The position numbers were made by a program, and so were the translations under genes. A stretch of 64,000 nt of DNA from Cyanobacteria bacterium RI_101 (lineage in GTDB: Bacteria > Cyanobacteriota > Cyanobacteriia > Cyanobacteriales > Microcystaceae): NCBI GenBank assembly GCA_016471375.1, contig WGLZ01000039.1, positions 1-64,000 on the forward strand. The letters run 5' to 3'. Positions 61,638 through 64,000 of this stretch are shown here, one piece after another. Each line of letters begins with the position of its first letter. Within the stretch, counting starts at the first letter, position 1. Below the pieces are notes generated by a model. It saw nothing but the letters and a program-made list of their open reading frames with translations. It did not search any database and was not told where the DNA came from.

Positions 61638-61710
61638 GGGGAATTAGCTCAGTTGGTAGAGCGCTGCGATCGCACCGCAGAGGTCAGGGATTCGAGTTCC
61701 CTATTCTCCA
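61638..61710 (+). tRNA. tRNA-Ala, anticodon CGC (GCG codons)
   Basis: Cloverleaf: acceptor GGGGAAT with ATTCTCC (one G-U pair), D-arm GCTC...GAGC, anticodon stem CTGCG/CGCAG with loop ATCGCAC (anticodon CGC), T-arm AGGGA TTCGAGT TCCCT. Discriminator A, no encoded CCA. TATGAT at 61619-61624 is a candidate -10. The anticodon arm contains GCGATCGC, the HIP1 octamer. Confidence 0.94.
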
Positions 61711-61740
61711 TAGATTACTAAAGTTTTACTAACAACCGAC

Positions 61741-62808
61741 TTATCGCGGCGCCGTCTTAACCGCGGCGTCCTCCCGTCTTTGGGCGTAGTAGGCGTTGAG
61801 CCAATCCTGAAGGGCGCCGGCGAGGGGCACCGCCACTAAAATCCCCAGCAGTCCGGCGATCCGCCCGCCAATCATCAAGGATAGCAACACCCAAACGGGA
61901 TGGACGCCGGTAAATTTGCCCAATAGTTTCGGCGCTAGAATATTTTCGATTAACTGATCCAGAAGAGTGGCGACCGCCAACACTTTTACTCCCAACCAGA
62001 GACTTTGGAGCGCCGCCGCAAGACTGATAATAACGATTCCCGTGGCGCCGCCAAAGGGGAAAAAGGCCAGGACGCCGACGAGGAGACCAAAGAGGAGGCC
62101 AAAGGGCACTTGCAAAAGGGTGAACGCCAGGGTCAAACTCCCCCCCAACAGCGCCGAAATCGCGGCTTGACCGATATAGTAATTTTGGAAACTACGCCGC
62201 AAACTCTCCCGCAGGGGTTGGCGCCAGCGCCGGGGCAACCACCGGTAAAGCCCGTCCCAAAATTCCTCTCCTCGCAGAAGGAGATAAATCGTAATGACTA
62301 AAATAAAGCCCGCTTCTAGCAGTCCCCCCGCGGCGCCGATGGCGAGGCTGAGCATTTGGGTCAACACCGTCTGGAGTTGATCCGGTAGTTTTTCTGACAC
62401 TTGCTCCGCTAGACTCCTGAGATTGCCCGGTAGATTCCCCTGTAAAGACCAGCCCTCTAGACCCTCTAGGGCCTGCCGGTGGGTTTCGCCGAGGTAGGGC
62501 AAAAACTGGTTAACCTGATCGATTAAAGTGGGAATCAGAACGCTAGCTAGGCCTCCGAGGATTAAACCGGCGCCGATGAGGACTAAAAAAACCGCCAGGG
62601 GGCGCTCCAGGGGCAGGCGGGCCAGGAGCCAACGGGTCGGATAGCCCAGAATAAAGGCCGTTAAGGTGGCGAAGATAAAAATGCGAATGACGGACTGGAA
62701 ATAATCTAAAACGATGAGCGCCAGCCAGGCGTTCAGAAACAGCAAAGGAAATCCCAGCAGAGCCAAGGCTCCGTTTTGCGTATTAAGGGCGGGGAAACGC
62801 CAATTCAT
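61741..62808 (-). CDS. AI-2E family transporter
   Basis: The 355-residue protein has about seven membrane segments and the AI-2E pattern: FATLTAFILGYPTRWLL, VPFGLLFGLLVGVLAFFPFG, LAVATLLDQLIENILAPKLL, GILVAVPLAGALQDWL. The family was named for AI-2 export but members also carry other small solutes; the substrate is unknown. The start overlaps the HTH-protein stop by four bases (ATGA), so they are translationally coupled. Confidence 0.88.
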   Translation of the reverse strand: MNWRFPALNTQNGALALLGFPLLFLNAWLALIVLDYFQSVIRIFIFATLTAFILGYPTRWLLARLPLERPLAVFLVLIGAGLILGGLASVLIPTLIDQVNQFLPYLGETHRQALEGLEGWSLQGNLPGNLRSLAEQVSEKLPDQLQTVLTQMLSLAIGAAGGLLEAGFILVITIYLLLRGEEFWDGLYRWLPRRWRQPLRESLRRSFQNYYIGQAAISALLGGSLTLAFTLLQVPFGLLFGLLVGVLAFFPFGGATGIVIISLAAALQSLWLGVKVLAVATLLDQLIENILAPKLLGKFTGVHPVWVLLSLMIGGRIAGLLGILVAVPLAGALQDWLNAYYAQRREDAAVKTAPR

Positions 62809-63722
62809 CCCCCTCCGTCCAGAGAATAAACTTGACCGTCGAGGAAAATGCGAGTAATACCTTTATCTCGTAGTTGGGGCAAGGTTTTCTGAAGCAAACG
62901 ACTGTCGGGCACCTTAATGACCCGTTGGGTTCGATTGGAAAAGCGCCGGGCGATACGGTGGTTATCAAAAACCGGGAGGGTTTTTTGTTGATCTTCCTGG
63001 GTCGGAATCATGCCTAGGTGGGCAAATTCCCGCAGGGGCCGGACGATCAACTCCGCCACCCGGTCCACCACCAGATAGCAAGAGGGCGGTAAAACCGCCG
63101 ACGTAAAGGGCAAGACCTGAACGTTAACGACCTCCGCCAGCGCCGGGGCAAAGTCGGCTTCTTCTTCTCCCCAGTCTTCATCGAGGTCTTCGGAGTCCTC
63201 TTCCTCTAACTCCTCGTCTAACTCTTCATCCTCGAAATCATCGTCCAGATCCTTGACAATTTCCCCCAGATCCGAATCTTGCGGCAGGGGCGGAGGGGAA
63301 GCCGGAGCGGGTCGGGGCGTCCGTTTTTGGGGGGCGGGGAGCGTAAACCGTTCCGCGGGAGGGCTAGGCGCGAGGATCTCTGGCTCCGCTTCGGCGCTGG
63401 CGGCGGAACTGCGACGCCGACGACTTCGAGACGGCGCCGGGCTTTCGGTTTCCGCTAGCGAGGGTTGGGCGGGAGGGACTGCGGCCGTTTCAACCTCTAA
63501 GGGGAGCGGCGGTTGACTGTCCCTCTTTTGAAAACGGGTTAGGCGCTTTTGTTGGATTAAATCTTCATATTCCCGTTCTCCCAAATGGGTTTTGAGCAAA
63601 CGGCTGATAGTGGAATTGCTAACCCCGAACCGCTCCGCTAAGGTGGAGGAAGTTGCCGCGGTCTGGCGATAGAGCGTCAGGATTTGTTCCTTATCCGTAT
63701 CGGTTAACTTTTTAAGACTCAT
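62805..63722 (-). CDS. HTH protein with acidic linker, cyanobacteria-specific
   Basis: The 305 residues have an N-terminal transposase-like HTH (AERFGVSNSTISRLLKTHLG, about 30-50), a Pro/Ala/Ser-rich low-complexity region, an acidic run (about 150-192, DLDDDFEDEELDEELEEEDS), then a conserved C-terminal part of about 110 residues (VLPFTSAVLPPSCYLVVDRV, RRFSNRTQRVIKVPDSRLL, GITRIFLDGQVYSL). No catalytic DDE residues were seen, so it is not a transposase. It is coupled to the AI-2E transporter and divergent from carA. Confidence 0.7.
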   Translation of the reverse strand: MSLKKLTDTDKEQILTLYRQTAATSSTLAERFGVSNSTISRLLKTHLGEREYEDLIQQKRLTRFQKRDSQPPLPLEVETAAVPPAQPSLAETESPAPSRSRRRRSSAASAEAEPEILAPSPPAERFTLPAPQKRTPRPAPASPPPLPQDSDLGEIVKDLDDDFEDEELDEELEEEDSEDLDEDWGEEEADFAPALAEVVNVQVLPFTSAVLPPSCYLVVDRVAELIVRPLREFAHLGMIPTQEDQQKTLPVFDNHRIARRFSNRTQRVIKVPDSRLLQKTLPQLRDKGITRIFLDGQVYSLDGGG

Positions 63723-63929
63723 GGGCGCTTAGTACCATCAAGACAACTTGACATAATTCGGGGTTAGACTCCGGGGGGGTCTGGTAAGATGGGGACGATT
63801 TAGCCAGGATAATCCCTCCCCAAGACAGCCGGGTTTTCTATCCTAACCCTAAATCTTCCCTGATTGGCGGGAAGCGCCGACTCAAGACCCTGAAATTTTA
63901 TCTGTATTCTCTTTTTACTGGATATCGCT

Positions 63930-64000
63930 ATGCCCATGACTGAGGCTCAGCCCGCTCTCTTAGTGCTCGCGGATGGAACGGTTTTCCGAGGCTATTCCTT
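63930..64000 (+). CDS. carA: Carbamoyl-phosphate synthase small subunit (partial, runs off window)
   Basis: Only 23 codons are visible: MPMTEAQPALLVLADGTVFR then GYS. The LVLADGTVFRG stretch is the usual CarA start. CarA supplies ammonia from glutamine to the synthesis of carbamoyl phosphate for arginine and pyrimidines. ATG at 63930, or the second ATG at 63936. Confidence 0.8.
   Translation, partial: MPMTEAQPALLVLADGTVFRGYS

Overview
The window comes from a cyanobacterium that builds beta-carboxysomes. The markers are a ccmK2-ccmK1-ccmL-ccmM-ccmN operon, the carotenoid enzymes CrtR and a CruA-type cyclase, heme oxygenase and biliverdin reductase of bilin metabolism, Ycf37, a bifunctional Rel/SpoT, and many small families known only from cyanobacteria. 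The species cannot be named from this sequence. The palindrome GGCGCC and its half forms (AGCGCC, GGCGCT) occur very often in both coding and spacer DNA. The usual cyanobacterial HIP1 octamer GCGATCGC is almost absent; the only copy noticed lies inside a tRNA-Ala gene. No rRNA, CRISPR array or prophage was seen.

Layout. 1-1.75 kb: an IS605-like element cut by the window edge (tnpB and tnpA divergent). 2-6.6 kb: purM, a GT4 glycosyltransferase, cobS, argC and a DUF1036 protein. 6.8-8.3 kb: a PEP-CTERM protein and a META/DUF4377 protein. 8.36-11.64 kb: the rpmH-rnpA-PH-yidC-jag-yqeK run. 11.6-19.4 kb: a histidine kinase/NarL-type regulator pair, divergent from kdpA-B-F-C-D, in which KdpD has no kinase domain. 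19.6-22.1 kb: cydAB. 22.2-26.4 kb: DUF3352, ribE, a TerB-like gene, and a ROK kinase divergent from an RpiB-like gene. 26.6-30.1 kb: ho1, an SDR, an MlaE-type permease, thiS and a DUF2301 protein. 30.3-38 kb: a P-loop ATPase, an Uma2 nuclease, crtR, glgX, tRNA-Arg(CCU) and a CoA-transferase/GNAT fusion. 38.1-40.9 kb: a second PEP-CTERM protein, bvdR and prfA. 41-44.7 kb: a less GC-rich stretch with a prohibitin-like gene, an 850-base spacer and an NTPase, then trmB. 44.8-47.3 kb: a ComFB-domain protein and a methyltransferase. 47.4-52.1 kb: a probable small RNA, the ccm operon and a PatD-like gene. 52.4-57.2 kb: rel/spoT, ycf37, Anbu protease and an NlpC/P60 hydrolase. 57.4-64 kb: cruA, hypB, a second Uma2, tRNA-Ala(CGC), an AI-2E transporter, an HTH protein with an acidic linker, and the start of carA.

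How the parts work together. The ccm operon encodes the shell and core of the CO2-fixing carboxysome. The kdp operon is a high-affinity K+ pump whose control has probably moved from KdpD to the neighbouring kinase/regulator pair. HO1 and BvdR act in series on heme and biliverdin. CrtR and CruA act in carotenoid synthesis. YidC, RnpA, L34 and Jag form the usual ribosome/membrane-insertion cluster.

Between genes lie many copies of a C-rich/G-rich palindromic repeat family, one of them inside the kdp operon. Two spacers carry short direct duplications of the adjoining gene's 3' end. No clear new multi-gene system was found. The observations most worth following are the probable small RNA upstream of ccm, the split of the redox-cysteine pair among the four SSUL repeats of CcmM, the rewired kdp control region, the HUH-to-QUH change in TnpA, and the GGCGCC enrichment.
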